Made by a program: the position numbers and the translations under genes
Notes under the pieces: model-generated
What the model saw: the letters and a program-made list of their open reading frames with translations, nothing else
Told to the model about the DNA's origin: nothing
The model's database searches: none
Origin: Pseudomonas sp. B33.4
Lineage (GTDB): Bacteria; Pseudomonadota; Gammaproteobacteria; Pseudomonadales; Pseudomonadaceae
Assembly: GCF_034555375.1 (NCBI RefSeq)
Contig: NZ_CP140706.1
Location: 425,001-489,000, forward strand
Direction: 5' to 3'
DNA length: 64,000 nucleotides
Shown: positions 49,635 to 58,576 of the stretch, one piece after another
Layout of the letters: each line of letters begins with the position of its first letter
Position numbering within the stretch: the stretch's first letter is position 1

Positions 49635-50365
49635 GCTCGCCACCGTCGCCAAAGGATCAGTGGAAAGCGCAGCAACATGCCGAAGAACAGCCGCGTGTGC
49701 ATGCTCGAAATCAGCGCGTTGTCGTGGAACAGGCGGAAGTGTGACACGCCGTCCAGCGGGTAGTGCACGCTGGTTTGCAGCCAGCGCATCGGCTGATTGC
49801 GCCACGACAGGCGCACGAGAATGTCCGAGTCGAAATCCATGCGTTTGCCGACTTTCGCCGAGTCGATCACCGCCAGCGTCGGCGCCAGTGGATAGACGCG
49901 GAAACCGCACATCGAATCGCGGATCTGTAGCGACAGCGTGTTGATCCAGACCATCACGTGGGTCAGATAGCGCGCGTACAAACGGCCTTTCGGCACACTC
50001 TCATCGAACAGCGGATAACCGCAGATCATCGCTTCAGGATGGGCGCGGGATTCCTCGACGAAACGGGCGACATCGTGCAAGTCGTGCTGACCGTCGGCAT
50101 CGACCTGCAGTGCATGGCTGAAACCCAGCAGCGCGGACTCGCGCAAACCGGTCATCACTGCACCGCCCTTACCCTGATTGGCGGTGAGACGCACCAGATG
50201 CACGTTGTCGCGCTCGGCCAATGCGTCGAGAACCCTGGCGCAGGATGGCGTGCTGGCGTCGTCCACCAGAATGCACGGCAGGCCTTGGGCGAGCAGGGCG
50301 TCGACCACGGTGCCGATCGCGGTTTCGTGGTTATAAACCGGGATCACTGCACAAGGATTATGCAT
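49631..50365 (-). CDS. Family 2 glycosyltransferase
   Basis: This 244-residue GT-A enzyme starts MHNPCAVIPVYNHE at 50365. VDDAS and the metal-binding QVDADGQHD are the nucleotide-sugar motifs, and it resembles dolichol-phosphate-mannose-synthase-type enzymes. The C-terminus is hydrophobic. It probably builds the sugar part of the lipid anchor to which the polyene is attached, acting with the adjacent acyltransferase. An in-frame opening upstream translates a REP sequence and is rejected. Confidence 0.86.
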   Translation of the reverse strand: MHNPCAVIPVYNHETAIGTVVDALLAQGLPCILVDDASTPSCARVLDALAERDNVHLVRLTANQGKGGAVMTGLRESALLGFSHALQVDADGQHDLHDVARFVEESRAHPEAMICGYPLFDESVPKGRLYARYLTHVMVWINTLSLQIRDSMCGFRVYPLAPTLAVIDSAKVGKRMDFDSDILVRLSWRNQPMRWLQTSVHYPLDGVSHFRLFHDNALISSMHTRLFFGMLLRFPLILWRRWRA

Positions 50366-50378
50366 AACGACGATCCCT

Positions 50379-50400
50379 GTAGGAGCGAGCCTGCTCGCGA
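50379..50400. repeat. Single REP half-element
   Basis: GTAGGAGCGAGCCTGCTCGCGA matches one arm of the REP doublets elsewhere in the window, without a mirrored partner. It fills the gap between the ligase-dehydratase stop and the glycosyltransferase start. Confidence 0.8.
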
Positions 50401-50424
50401 TTGAGTGCGCAGCACTCACCAAGA

Positions 50425-52104
50425 TCACTCATGCTCGATACCCAAAAGAATCCGCCCACTGGAACAGGTCGCCGTGTCATTGCGATAAGCGAAATACAAC
50501 TTGCTGCGCTCCGGATCAAAGCGCAGATGCAGCTGGATTTCATCCCCCGGCCGCACCAGTTGCTGGAACTTCAGCACTTCCATCCCGGCAAACGGGCCGC
50601 TCAGATTCAGCAACTGCCGCCCAAGATTGAGCGCCCATTCCACCTGCACCACACCCGGCAATACTGGCGCTTTGGGAAAGTGCCCACTGAAATAAGCCAG
50701 ATCCGGTGGCACGCTCAGTTGCAGACTCCATTCACCTTCGGTCTCGACCTGCGACAGCACTTGCGGCGCTTTCGGGCGCGGGGCAATCAGCAACGCTTCG
50801 ACCTCGGCCTGCGGCAGTTTCCCCTGACTGTTCAACGGCAATTGCCGCATCAGCCGCCAGCGCCGAGGCAGTGCCAGGGCTTCACAGTGCTGGCGCAAAT
50901 GCTGGCGCAGGGTTTCGGTCAGGCTGCGACGGCCGTGTTCACGCAAGGCAAACAGCCCCGAATCGCTGAGTACCAGCAGAGCACCCAGGGAGGCGCGATT
51001 TTCCTGGACCACGCCCAGGCGCGCTTCGGCAACCCATTCGTGGGTAACCAAGGCTTGTTCGAGCATGGGCAGCGAGATGCGTTTTTCTTCGAGTTTGACG
51101 ATCCGGTCCAGCCTTCCGAGCAGTTCGAAGCGTCCATCGGCAGCGATACGCGCGGCGTCAGCGGTGTGCTCGATGTGTCCGACAGGCAGGTAAGGTGAGG
51201 CAACCAGCAGGGCGCCGTCGCTGTCCTGGCTCAGTTCGACATCGGCGAACGGTTGCCACAGTTGGTCGCCCTGACGCCAGGCAATGCCGCCGGTTTCCGA
51301 GCTGCCGAGGATTTCCGTCGGCCATTGCTGCAAGCGTTGCTGCAGGCTCTGCGCGGCTTCAAGCGGCAACGCGCCGCCTGACGAAAACACCCGGCGCACG
51401 GCACTGAGGGCCGGCCAGTCGAGGTTGTCGCCCATACGCTTGAGCAACGCCGGGCTGGCGACCCAGGCAAAGGCCGGATACTCGCGGCTGGCACGCTGCA
51501 AGTCCTCGGGAAACGCCAGTTGTTTGCGCACAAACGGGCGCCCGGCGCACAGCGGCCATAGCACGCGAAACAGCAAACCGTAGATATGCTGGGTGGCGAC
51601 GCTGCCGATGATGCAGGCCTCACCGAGATCTGCGCCCCACAGTTGCTCCAGCGCTAGGACTTCGTTGGCCAGTTGGCGCAGGGATTTGTCGATGCGCTTG
51701 GGCTCGCCGCTGGAGCCGGACGTGCACAGGCTCAGACGGCACTGGTCGAGGTCCAGTTCGGCGCCGGGCAGCGGCGGTTGCTGAACGTCGTTCAGTTGCG
51801 TGTCATCGCCTTGATCGGTCAGCCACAGATCGACTTCAGCCGACCAGCGCTGGCGGGTTTGTGGTTGCAGATCCGAAGGCAGCAGAACGCTGACGCCAGC
51901 GCGCCATGCGCCCAGCAGAGCGATGGCCAGTTCGGCGGCATCTTCCAGATGCACAGCCAGGCGTTTCACGCCTTGCGCTTGCAGGCCGGCGGCAACGCTC
52001 AGGGCCTGTTCGCACAATTGCGCGTGATCGAGTGCCGGCGCAGCGCAGATCGCTCGTGCCGGCACAGGCTTGAGCAACAGCTGCTCAAGTTTTATCCAGT
52101 TCAT
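50425..52104 (-). CDS. Acyl-ACP/AMP ligase fused to hotdog dehydratase (ApeH-ApeI-like)
   Basis: This 559-residue two-domain protein has residues 1-435 as an AMP-forming ligase (P-loop TSGSSGEPK 128-136, SETGG 269-273, catalytic Lys in NSQGK at 429). It is expected to activate an aryl acid and load it on an acyl carrier protein. Residues about 455-559 are a FabA/FabZ-type dehydratase with [12 protein letters not shown] (His475). In the Escherichia and Xenorhabdus clusters I know, ligase (ApeH) and dehydratase (ApeI) are separate proteins. The start at 52104 ([10 protein letters not shown]) overlaps the upstream stop. Confidence 0.87.
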   Translation of the reverse strand: MNWIKLEQLLLKPVPARAICAAPALDHAQLCEQALSVAAGLQAQGVKRLAVHLEDAAELAIALLGAWRAGVSVLLPSDLQPQTRQRWSAEVDLWLTDQGDDTQLNDVQQPPLPGAELDLDQCRLSLCTSGSSGEPKRIDKSLRQLANEVLALEQLWGADLGEACIIGSVATQHIYGLLFRVLWPLCAGRPFVRKQLAFPEDLQRASREYPAFAWVASPALLKRMGDNLDWPALSAVRRVFSSGGALPLEAAQSLQQRLQQWPTEILGSSETGGIAWRQGDQLWQPFADVELSQDSDGALLVASPYLPVGHIEHTADAARIAADGRFELLGRLDRIVKLEEKRISLPMLEQALVTHEWVAEARLGVVQENRASLGALLVLSDSGLFALREHGRRSLTETLRQHLRQHCEALALPRRWRLMRQLPLNSQGKLPQAEVEALLIAPRPKAPQVLSQVETEGEWSLQLSVPPDLAYFSGHFPKAPVLPGVVQVEWALNLGRQLLNLSGPFAGMEVLKFQQLVRPGDEIQLHLRFDPERSKLYFAYRNDTATCSSGRILLGIEHE

Positions 52105-52646
52105 GTACGGCCTCTTACCCGTTGTCGTATCAGCCATTCAATGGCAAACATCAGGCCGATCAATCCATAGGAGATCAGGCCGGTGTACAACATCCACCAA
52201 TTCAGCGGCGCCCACAGGGTCAGGAGGGCGGCGCACAAACCGTTGCAGAAGAAAAACACGCTCCAGGCCACGGTGACCTTGCGTGTGTAACGAATCGCGA
52301 TATCCGGCAGCTCTGGCTCACGCAGGCGCGCCATTCGCTCGACCATCGGCGGACCGTATTTCAGGCTCAAGCCGAACAGCACCAGCATGAAGCCGCTGAT
52401 CAGCACCGGATACCAGCGCAGCAACAGCGGGCTGTCGAACAGCGCCAGCAGCAGGCAAAACACGATGGCCACGCAGGCCATCCACAGGCCGCCGGGCTTG
52501 CGTTCGCCGGTCAGCGCTCGCGCCAGCCACAGGCTGCCCAGCAGCAGGCCGAACTGCCATGGAGCAAAGTGCTCCATGCCGAAATACACCGCAAAGGGGT
52601 ACAGCAGACCGGCCAGCAGCAGCCCGAGGCCGATCAATCGGCTCAT
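52101..52646 (-). CDS. Polyene-cluster inner-membrane protein (COG4648-like)
   Basis: This 181-residue protein has about five transmembrane segments. An N-terminal pair (LIGLGLLLAGLLYPFAVYF, WQFGLLLGSLWLARAL) is followed by two more around 55-95 and the last around 130-170. Basic residues end it (RQRVRGRT). A membrane protein in this position, between carrier protein and ligase genes, is a regular member of aryl polyene clusters (ApeG position). Its role is not known. It overlaps both neighbours by 4 bases. Confidence 0.75.
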   Translation of the reverse strand: MSRLIGLGLLLAGLLYPFAVYFGMEHFAPWQFGLLLGSLWLARALTGERKPGGLWMACVAIVFCLLLALFDSPLLLRWYPVLISGFMLVLFGLSLKYGPPMVERMARLREPELPDIAIRYTRKVTVAWSVFFFCNGLCAALLTLWAPLNWWMLYTGLISYGLIGLMFAIEWLIRQRVRGRT

Positions 52647-52897
52647 GCGGCCGGTTGAACCAGACGGTAGACCGCCTCGACGACGTCGCCGACAGTGCGC
52701 ACCGATTTGAATTCTTCGGCAGCGATTTTCTTGCCGGTCTGACGCTTGATGTGATCGATCAGGTCGACCGCGTCGATGCTGTCGATTTCCAGATCCTGAT
52801 ACAGATTGGAGTCCAGGCTCACACGGGCCGGATCCAGTTCGAACAGCTCGACCAAGGCATCGCGCAGGGTGTTGAAAATATCGTCACGAGTTTGCAT
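52643..52897 (-). CDS. apeF: Acyl carrier protein, ApeF-like
   Basis: This 84-residue carrier has the 4'-phosphopantetheine attachment Ser40 in EIDSIDAVDL. It is one of a tandem pair. In the Xenorhabdus aryl polyene system two carriers divide the work between starter loading and elongation. It lies 9 bp after the other carrier gene. Confidence 0.88.
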   Translation of the reverse strand: MQTRDDIFNTLRDALVELFELDPARVSLDSNLYQDLEIDSIDAVDLIDHIKRQTGKKIAAEEFKSVRTVGDVVEAVYRLVQPAA

Positions 52898-52906
52898 GGT
52901 CCGGTC

Positions 52907-53167
52907 TCAAGCTGCCTGTTTTGCCGTGACGAACGCCGCAAGGCTGGCCACGTTGGTGAAATGGTTACGGGTGTCTTTGGCGTCGGCGTCGATCTTGATG
53001 CCGTATTTCTTCTGGATGGCCAGGCCCAGTTCCAGCGCGTCGACGGAATCCAGACCGAGGCCTTCGCCGAACAGCGTCTGCTCGTCGCCGATGTCGTCGA
53101 CGCTGATGTCTTCGAGCCCGAGGGCATCGATGATCAGCAGTTTGATGTCACGATTCAGATCGCTCAT
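52907..53167 (-). CDS. apeE: Acyl carrier protein, ApeE-like
   Basis: This 86-residue carrier has Ser41 in GLDSVDALEL. It differs clearly from the second carrier, suggesting separate partners. The order acyltransferase-carrier-carrier fits apeD-apeE-apeF. It overlaps the acyltransferase gene by 20 bp. Confidence 0.88.
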   Translation of the reverse strand: MSDLNRDIKLLIIDALGLEDISVDDIGDEQTLFGEGLGLDSVDALELGLAIQKKYGIKIDADAKDTRNHFTNVASLAAFVTAKQAA

Positions 53168-53957
53168 CTTCGGCGAGCTCCTTAATGAAGTAGTTGTGCA
53201 AATAATCGTTGAGCTTGCGCGAGGCCTGCGGTGCGGGCCCCTGCGCGGCGAAGGCTTGTGGGTCTATATCGGCCCCGACGCGAAAACTGAAGTGCACCCG
53301 GCGGCTGGGAATCCGATACCAGGGTTCGGCTTTGGTCAATGTGGTCGGGCTGACCTTGATGATCACCGGTGTGAGGATTTTCGCACCGCGCAAGGCAATT
53401 GCCGCAGCACCCCGATGAAAGGCCGGCGCCTGGCCCGGCTGGGTGCGGGTGCCTTCGGGAAAAATGATCAGGGTCTGGCCGTTTTGCAGGGACTGCGCGG
53501 CGGCATCGAGCATGTCCATGCTGCCGTCGTTGCTGATGTACTCGGTGCTGCGCAATGGGCCACGCGTGAAGGGGTTTTCCCACAGGCTTTTCTTCACCAC
53601 GCAATTGGCCTGGCGCACCAGGCCGATCAGAAACACCACATCGATCAGCGACGGGTGGTTGGCGATGATCATCTGCCCCGGTCGGCCCAGGCGTTCAGCG
53701 CCCTGGATGTCGTAGGTCAACACGCCGGTGCGGGCCATGAACCGCACGAAAAACCAGAACAGCCGGCTGACGGTCTGCCGCGCGCGATGGCGATGCGCAA
53801 GGGCGTCACCGGGCAGGCAGCCCAGCAGCGGAAACACCAGCACGCGCAGGCACAACCCGCCAAGCCCGAACAGGGCGAAGCTTGCGGCGGTGGCCAGCAG
53901 GCGCCAGTAGTAGGCGTTGCGGTTTTTCTCGGTCACGGGTTGCGTTGCCAGGTCCAT
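53148..53957 (-). CDS. PlsC-like lysophospholipid acyltransferase (ApeD position)
   Basis: This 269-residue membrane-bound acyltransferase has a hydrophobic N-terminus (ATAASFALFGLGGLCLRVLVF). The HxxxxD motif is in ANHPSLIDVV and the glycerophosphate-binding block is FPEGTRTQPG. It probably transfers acyl or polyenoyl groups to the lipid anchor. The start at 53957 ([12 protein letters not shown]) overlaps the first cluster gene by 25 bp. An extended frame to 54143 is rejected. Confidence 0.85.
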   Translation of the reverse strand: MDLATQPVTEKNRNAYYWRLLATAASFALFGLGGLCLRVLVFPLLGCLPGDALAHRHRARQTVSRLFWFFVRFMARTGVLTYDIQGAERLGRPGQMIIANHPSLIDVVFLIGLVRQANCVVKKSLWENPFTRGPLRSTEYISNDGSMDMLDAAAQSLQNGQTLIIFPEGTRTQPGQAPAFHRGAAAIALRGAKILTPVIIKVSPTTLTKAEPWYRIPSRRVHFSFRVGADIDPQAFAAQGPAPQASRKLNDYLHNYFIKELAEDERSES

Positions 53958-54658
53958 ACACGATTTTTCCAGGCATGTTGGCAATGGGGTTGCTGGCCGA
54001 GCAGGGTTCGCAGCAGATTGAGCGCGTGAGGCCAGTGCGCTTTTGACCGTGTTTCTGTGGTGCTGTTCAGGGTCAGCCGCCAGTCGGTACCGGGGGTGAG
54101 CAAAAGACCCAGCGCGTACGGGAACGGCACGTCGTCGATCCACGCGGAATAAGCTTCGGGCGGTTGTTCTTCGGTGATCACCAGCAGCACCGCCGGGGCG
54201 CCCTCATTGAGCAGGGCAGCGGCTTCGAGCATGCCGTGTTCGAGGCCGTCGCCGGCAGCGGCGAGGGCAGTCATTTCGCTGGTCTCGCCGCGCATGATCG
54301 ACCACAGGCCGATGATCGCGTTGTGCACCGAGAGACTGAACTGGGTCGGCGACAGCGGCTGTTCGCTGGCCAGATCACTGAGAATCTCGTAAGTACGTGG
54401 GGTTTCGCCGTGTCGCGAGACAAACACCAGCGGCAGATTCTCGCGCCCGTCGGCCAAGGGCCAGCCAACGCTGAACGCCATGCGCGCCAGTCGACTGAGA
54501 CGGCGGCGCTGCATGGCCGGCAAAAACGACACATCGGGCGCGGCATCACTGCTCTGGAGCACGACCGGTTGTCGGCTCCAGGCCTGCCAGGCGTCCACGC
54601 TGTCGAGGCCAGGGGCCCACGCGCGCCATTGGGCGATGTTGAAGTTGATCACGGACAT
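53933..54658 (-). CDS. apeC: Ketosynthase-like chain-length factor, ApeC-like
   Basis: This 241-residue protein corresponds to the N-terminal ketosynthase-like domain family used as a chain-length factor in aryl polyene synthesis. It has [16 protein letters not shown] near the start and [17 protein letters not shown] where a ketosynthase would have its nucleophile region; no catalytic Cys is present. It is expected to pair with the ApeO-like ketosynthase. It is the first gene of the cluster, with a promoter about 90 bp upstream. Confidence 0.82.
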   Translation of the reverse strand: MSVINFNIAQWRAWAPGLDSVDAWQAWSRQPVVLQSSDAAPDVSFLPAMQRRRLSRLARMAFSVGWPLADGRENLPLVFVSRHGETPRTYEILSDLASEQPLSPTQFSLSVHNAIIGLWSIMRGETSEMTALAAAGDGLEHGMLEAAALLNEGAPAVLLVITEEQPPEAYSAWIDDVPFPYALGLLLTPGTDWRLTLNSTTETRSKAHWPHALNLLRTLLGQQPHCQHAWKNRVWTWQRNP

Positions 54659-54746
54659 TCATCCCGCCCCTGCGGGCTTTCGTTGACGCGTTTAGTGGCC
54701 AAGGCCGCAGCAGGCTTGGCGTGGCGCTGGGCGCCGAGTGGCGCGC

Positions 54747-54775
54747 ATTATCCCGGTGCGACGAGTGTGTAGCAA
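54747..54775 (-). promoter_or_regulatory. Sigma-70 type promoter of the aryl polyene operon
   Basis: On the minus strand TTGCTA (-35, 54770-54775) and GATAAT (-10, 54747-54752) are 17 bases apart. The transcript would start near 54740, giving a leader of about 80 nt before the chain-length-factor ATG. No other good promoter is seen in the 356-bp spacer to the ParA-like gene. Confidence 0.6.
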
Positions 54776-54780
54776 ATGCT

Positions 54781-54808
54781 GGTTACATTTTGCGCAACGA
54801 AATGTACC
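54781..54808. promoter_or_regulatory. Dyad operator upstream of the aryl polyene promoter
   Basis: GGTTACATTT and AAATGTACC form an inverted repeat around TGCGCAACG. The centre is about 54 bases upstream of the predicted transcription start, 5 bases above the -35 box, an activator-like position. No regulator gene is present in the cluster. Confidence 0.55.
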
Positions 54809-55014
54809 GAGTGGTTCGCCAGAAAGCTGTCATTTGGCCATTATCCAGATCGACAGCGGCTTGTCTGTCGGGTTTCTCGCCGATCGATGGCGGTTATCGC
54901 ACTGTCTGCCCGCAGATATTTGCGCCTGACTCTGTAGTCCATGTCCATGAAGGTAGCGAAGCGAGGTCGCGCGCATCTACACTCGGTCATTCTTTGATAC
55001 ACGGAGGTTTGGTC

Positions 55015-55785
55015 ATGCGGCGCGTGGTGTTCAATCAGAAAGGTGGCGTAGGCAAATCCAGCATTGCCTGCAATCTGGCGGCGGTCAGCGCCAGCGAGGG
55101 TTATCGCACGCTGTTGGTGGATCTCGATGCCCAGGCCAACTCCACTCAGTATCTGACCGGGCTCACCGGCAACGACATCCCGATGGGTATTGCCGACTTC
55201 TTCAAGCAGACACTGTCCTCGGGGCCGTTCTCGAAGAAGAATCAGGCGGACATTTACGAAACCCCGTTCGACAACCTGCACATCATCACCGCGACGGCCG
55301 AGCTGGCCGACTTGCAGCCCAAGCTTGAGGCCAAGCACAAGATCAACAAACTGCGTAAGTTGCTCGATGAGTTGTCCGAGGATTACGACCGCATTTACCT
55401 CGATACGCCGCCAGCACTGAATTTCTATGCGGTATCGGCGTTGATTGCCGCTGATCGCGTGCTGATTCCTTTTGATTGCGACAGTTTCTCGCGCCAGGCC
55501 CTGTATGGGCTGATTGCTGAAATCGAAGAGTTAAAGGATGACCACAATGAAGGCCTGGAAGTCGAAGGCATCGTGGTCAATCAGTTTCAGGCCCGGGCGA
55601 GCCTGCCACAGCAGATTCTTGATGAGCTGATCGCTGAAGGTTTACCGGTATTGCCGGTGTACCTGACCAGTTCGGTGCGCATGCGCGAATCGCACCAGGC
55701 CAGCATGCCGCTGATCCACCTCGACCCGCGACACAAGCTGACCCAGCAGTTCGTCGAACTGCACAATCTGCTCGAAGATCACTGA
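55015..55785 (+). CDS. ParA-family ATPase
   Basis: This 256-residue P-loop ATPase of the MinD/ParA superfamily has the deviant Walker A KGGVGKSS near residues 9-16, VDLDAQAN and a Walker B-like YLDTPPA. The start at 55015 ([11 protein letters not shown]) has CGGAGG 8 bases upstream. An in-frame opening to 54721 runs through the polyene promoter and is rejected. There is no ParB or parS neighbour, so it is an orphan that may position a protein complex rather than DNA. Confidence 0.88.
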   Translation: MRRVVFNQKGGVGKSSIACNLAAVSASEGYRTLLVDLDAQANSTQYLTGLTGNDIPMGIADFFKQTLSSGPFSKKNQADIYETPFDNLHIITATAELADLQPKLEAKHKINKLRKLLDELSEDYDRIYLDTPPALNFYAVSALIAADRVLIPFDCDSFSRQALYGLIAEIEELKDDHNEGLEVEGIVVNQFQARASLPQQILDELIAEGLPVLPVYLTSSVRMRESHQASMPLIHLDPRHKLTQQFVELHNLLEDH

Positions 55786-55808
55786 TCTCTTGAGCTACGC
55801 AGATCCCC

Positions 55809-55897
55809 TGTAGGAGTGAGCCTGCTCGCGATAGCTTCCTTTCAGTCACTCAAGTGTTGGCTGACAGGACGCTATCGCGAGCAGGCTCACTCCTACA
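55809..55897. repeat. REPIN, GTAGGAGTGAGCCTGCTCGCGATAG subfamily, copy 3
   Basis: TGTAGGAGTGAGCCTGCTCGCGATAG and its inverse flank a core with GTTGGCTGACA, as in the copies at 32131 and 40603. It lies between the converging ParA-like and trxC genes. Confidence 0.9.
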
Positions 55898-55912
55898 TTG
55901 TTTGGCGGTGTG

Positions 55913-56347
55913 TCAGATCCCTTGGCTACGCAGCCACGCCATCAACTGCGGCAACGGAAACGCGCCACTCTGCCGCGCCACTTCCCGACCGTTCTTGAAC
56001 AGAATCAGGCTCGGAATCGAGCGAATCCCCAACTGCGCCGACAACTGCTGATTCGCCTCGCTATCAAGCTTGGCCAAACGGCACTTGCCTGCCAACTGCG
56101 CTGCCGCCTGCTCGAATACCGGCGCAAATGACTTGCACGGCCCACACCACTCCGCCCAGACATCCACCAACAGCGGCAGATCGCCTTTGATCTGGCTGGC
56201 GTAATCATCTTGCTTGAGTTCGAACGGTTTGCTCAACAGCACGGCGGATTTGCAGCGTCCGCACTTGGGCTGGTCCGCCAGGCGCTCGGCGGGGATGCGG
56301 TTGAGGCCGTTGCAGGAGGGGCAGGGGATGAGGAGTGGTTCGGACAT
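55913..56347 (-). CDS. trxC: Thioredoxin 2 (TrxC)
   Basis: This 144-residue cytosolic disulfide reductase has an N-terminal zinc module with Cys9, Cys12, Cys29 and Cys32 (CPSC, CGRC). It is followed by a thioredoxin domain whose active site WCGPC has Cys68 and Cys71. The cis-Pro is in SIPSLILF. It is oxidative-stress related in other bacteria. It diverges from an orphan antitoxin-like gene. Confidence 0.95.
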   Translation of the reverse strand: MSEPLLIPCPSCNGLNRIPAERLADQPKCGRCKSAVLLSKPFELKQDDYASQIKGDLPLLVDVWAEWCGPCKSFAPVFEQAAAQLAGKCRLAKLDSEANQQLSAQLGIRSIPSLILFKNGREVARQSGAFPLPQLMAWLRSQGI

Positions 56348-56419
56348 GATGGGTTCTCAGGCAGGAAGTCTATGAGACTGATCTGGAGGCAAAGTCGCGA
56401 TTATCAAGGAATTGATCTG

Positions 56420-56456
56420 TAGGTCTTTACCTTCCTCAGTTGAGGAAAGGGCCTAC
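56420..56456. promoter_or_regulatory. Inverted repeat between trxC and the HigA-like gene
   Basis: GTAGG...CTTCCTCA and TGAGGAAAGG.CCTAC form an interrupted dyad in the 188-bp divergent spacer. It could be an operator for the HigA-like protein, which would be autoregulatory by analogy with its family, or part of trxC control. Confidence 0.4.
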
Positions 56457-56535
56457 GCACGTCTGCGCGGAGGCTGACTATCTGTATTTTATCTAATCGG
56501 TCATCTTGTGCAGACCTGAGCGAAATACCATTCCT

Positions 56536-57057
56536 ATGACCGCCAAGACAGTCAAACGCCTTCCACTCTCGGAGCTTTTGAAGGGCTCTGAATATCTAAA
56601 AACCTTAAATGCCCGGACGAGTTGTTCGCTCACTGGGGACTCTGTTGGCTTTGAAAGTGTTTGCCTTGATTCCGGTGCGGACCAAAGTCCGGGTCTCTTA
56701 ACTCGTTTTCTGCAGTTGCCAGAAAACGAAGACGACTACGATGCTTTGGTATTGGCAATCGACGAACTGCTGGATATTACCGGCGATGATGAGTCGCACC
56801 CGTTGATGAGCTTGGTCGACATCATCGGTGACTGGATCGAAGCATGGGATCACACCCATCACCCCATGGCCCAGGCAAGTGGCGAAGAGGTTCTCGGTTA
56901 CATGATGCGTGAGCACGGCCTGACTCAGAGCGACTTGCCGGGTGTTGGTACTCAGTCGGTTGTTTCGGAGATTTTGAACGGCAAGCGCAAGCTTAACTTG
57001 CGCCAGATTCGTTGGTTGGCAGAGCGCTTCAATGTGCCAATCGATGTGTTTACCTGA
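56536..57057 (+). CDS. Orphan HigA-like antitoxin / HTH regulator
   Basis: This 173-residue protein has a C-terminal helix-turn-helix (LGYMMREHGLTQSDLPGVG, QSVVSEILNGKRKLNLRQI) and a tail FNVPIDVF as in E. coli HigA (YgjM). The middle (DYDALVLAIDELLDITGDDESHPLMSLVDIIGDWIEAWD) matches the same family. The first 60 residues are an extra N-terminal region. The start is 56536. The upstream spacer to trxC is too short for a HigB toxin and selO converges downstream, so there is no partner toxin. Confidence 0.82.
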   Translation: MTAKTVKRLPLSELLKGSEYLKTLNARTSCSLTGDSVGFESVCLDSGADQSPGLLTRFLQLPENEDDYDALVLAIDELLDITGDDESHPLMSLVDIIGDWIEAWDHTHHPMAQASGEEVLGYMMREHGLTQSDLPGVGTQSVVSEILNGKRKLNLRQIRWLAERFNVPIDVFT

Positions 57058-57064
57058 TGCTGGT

Positions 57065-58576
<1,512 letters not shown>

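Noticed and set aside
36509..54658. Dialkylresorcinol (flexirubin-type) co-cluster
   Set aside because: No DarA/DarB-like ketosynthase III or cyclase gene is present within or beside the cluster.
56348..56535. HigB toxin partner upstream of the HigA-like gene
   Set aside because: Only 188 bp are available, with no open frame resembling a toxin on either strand.
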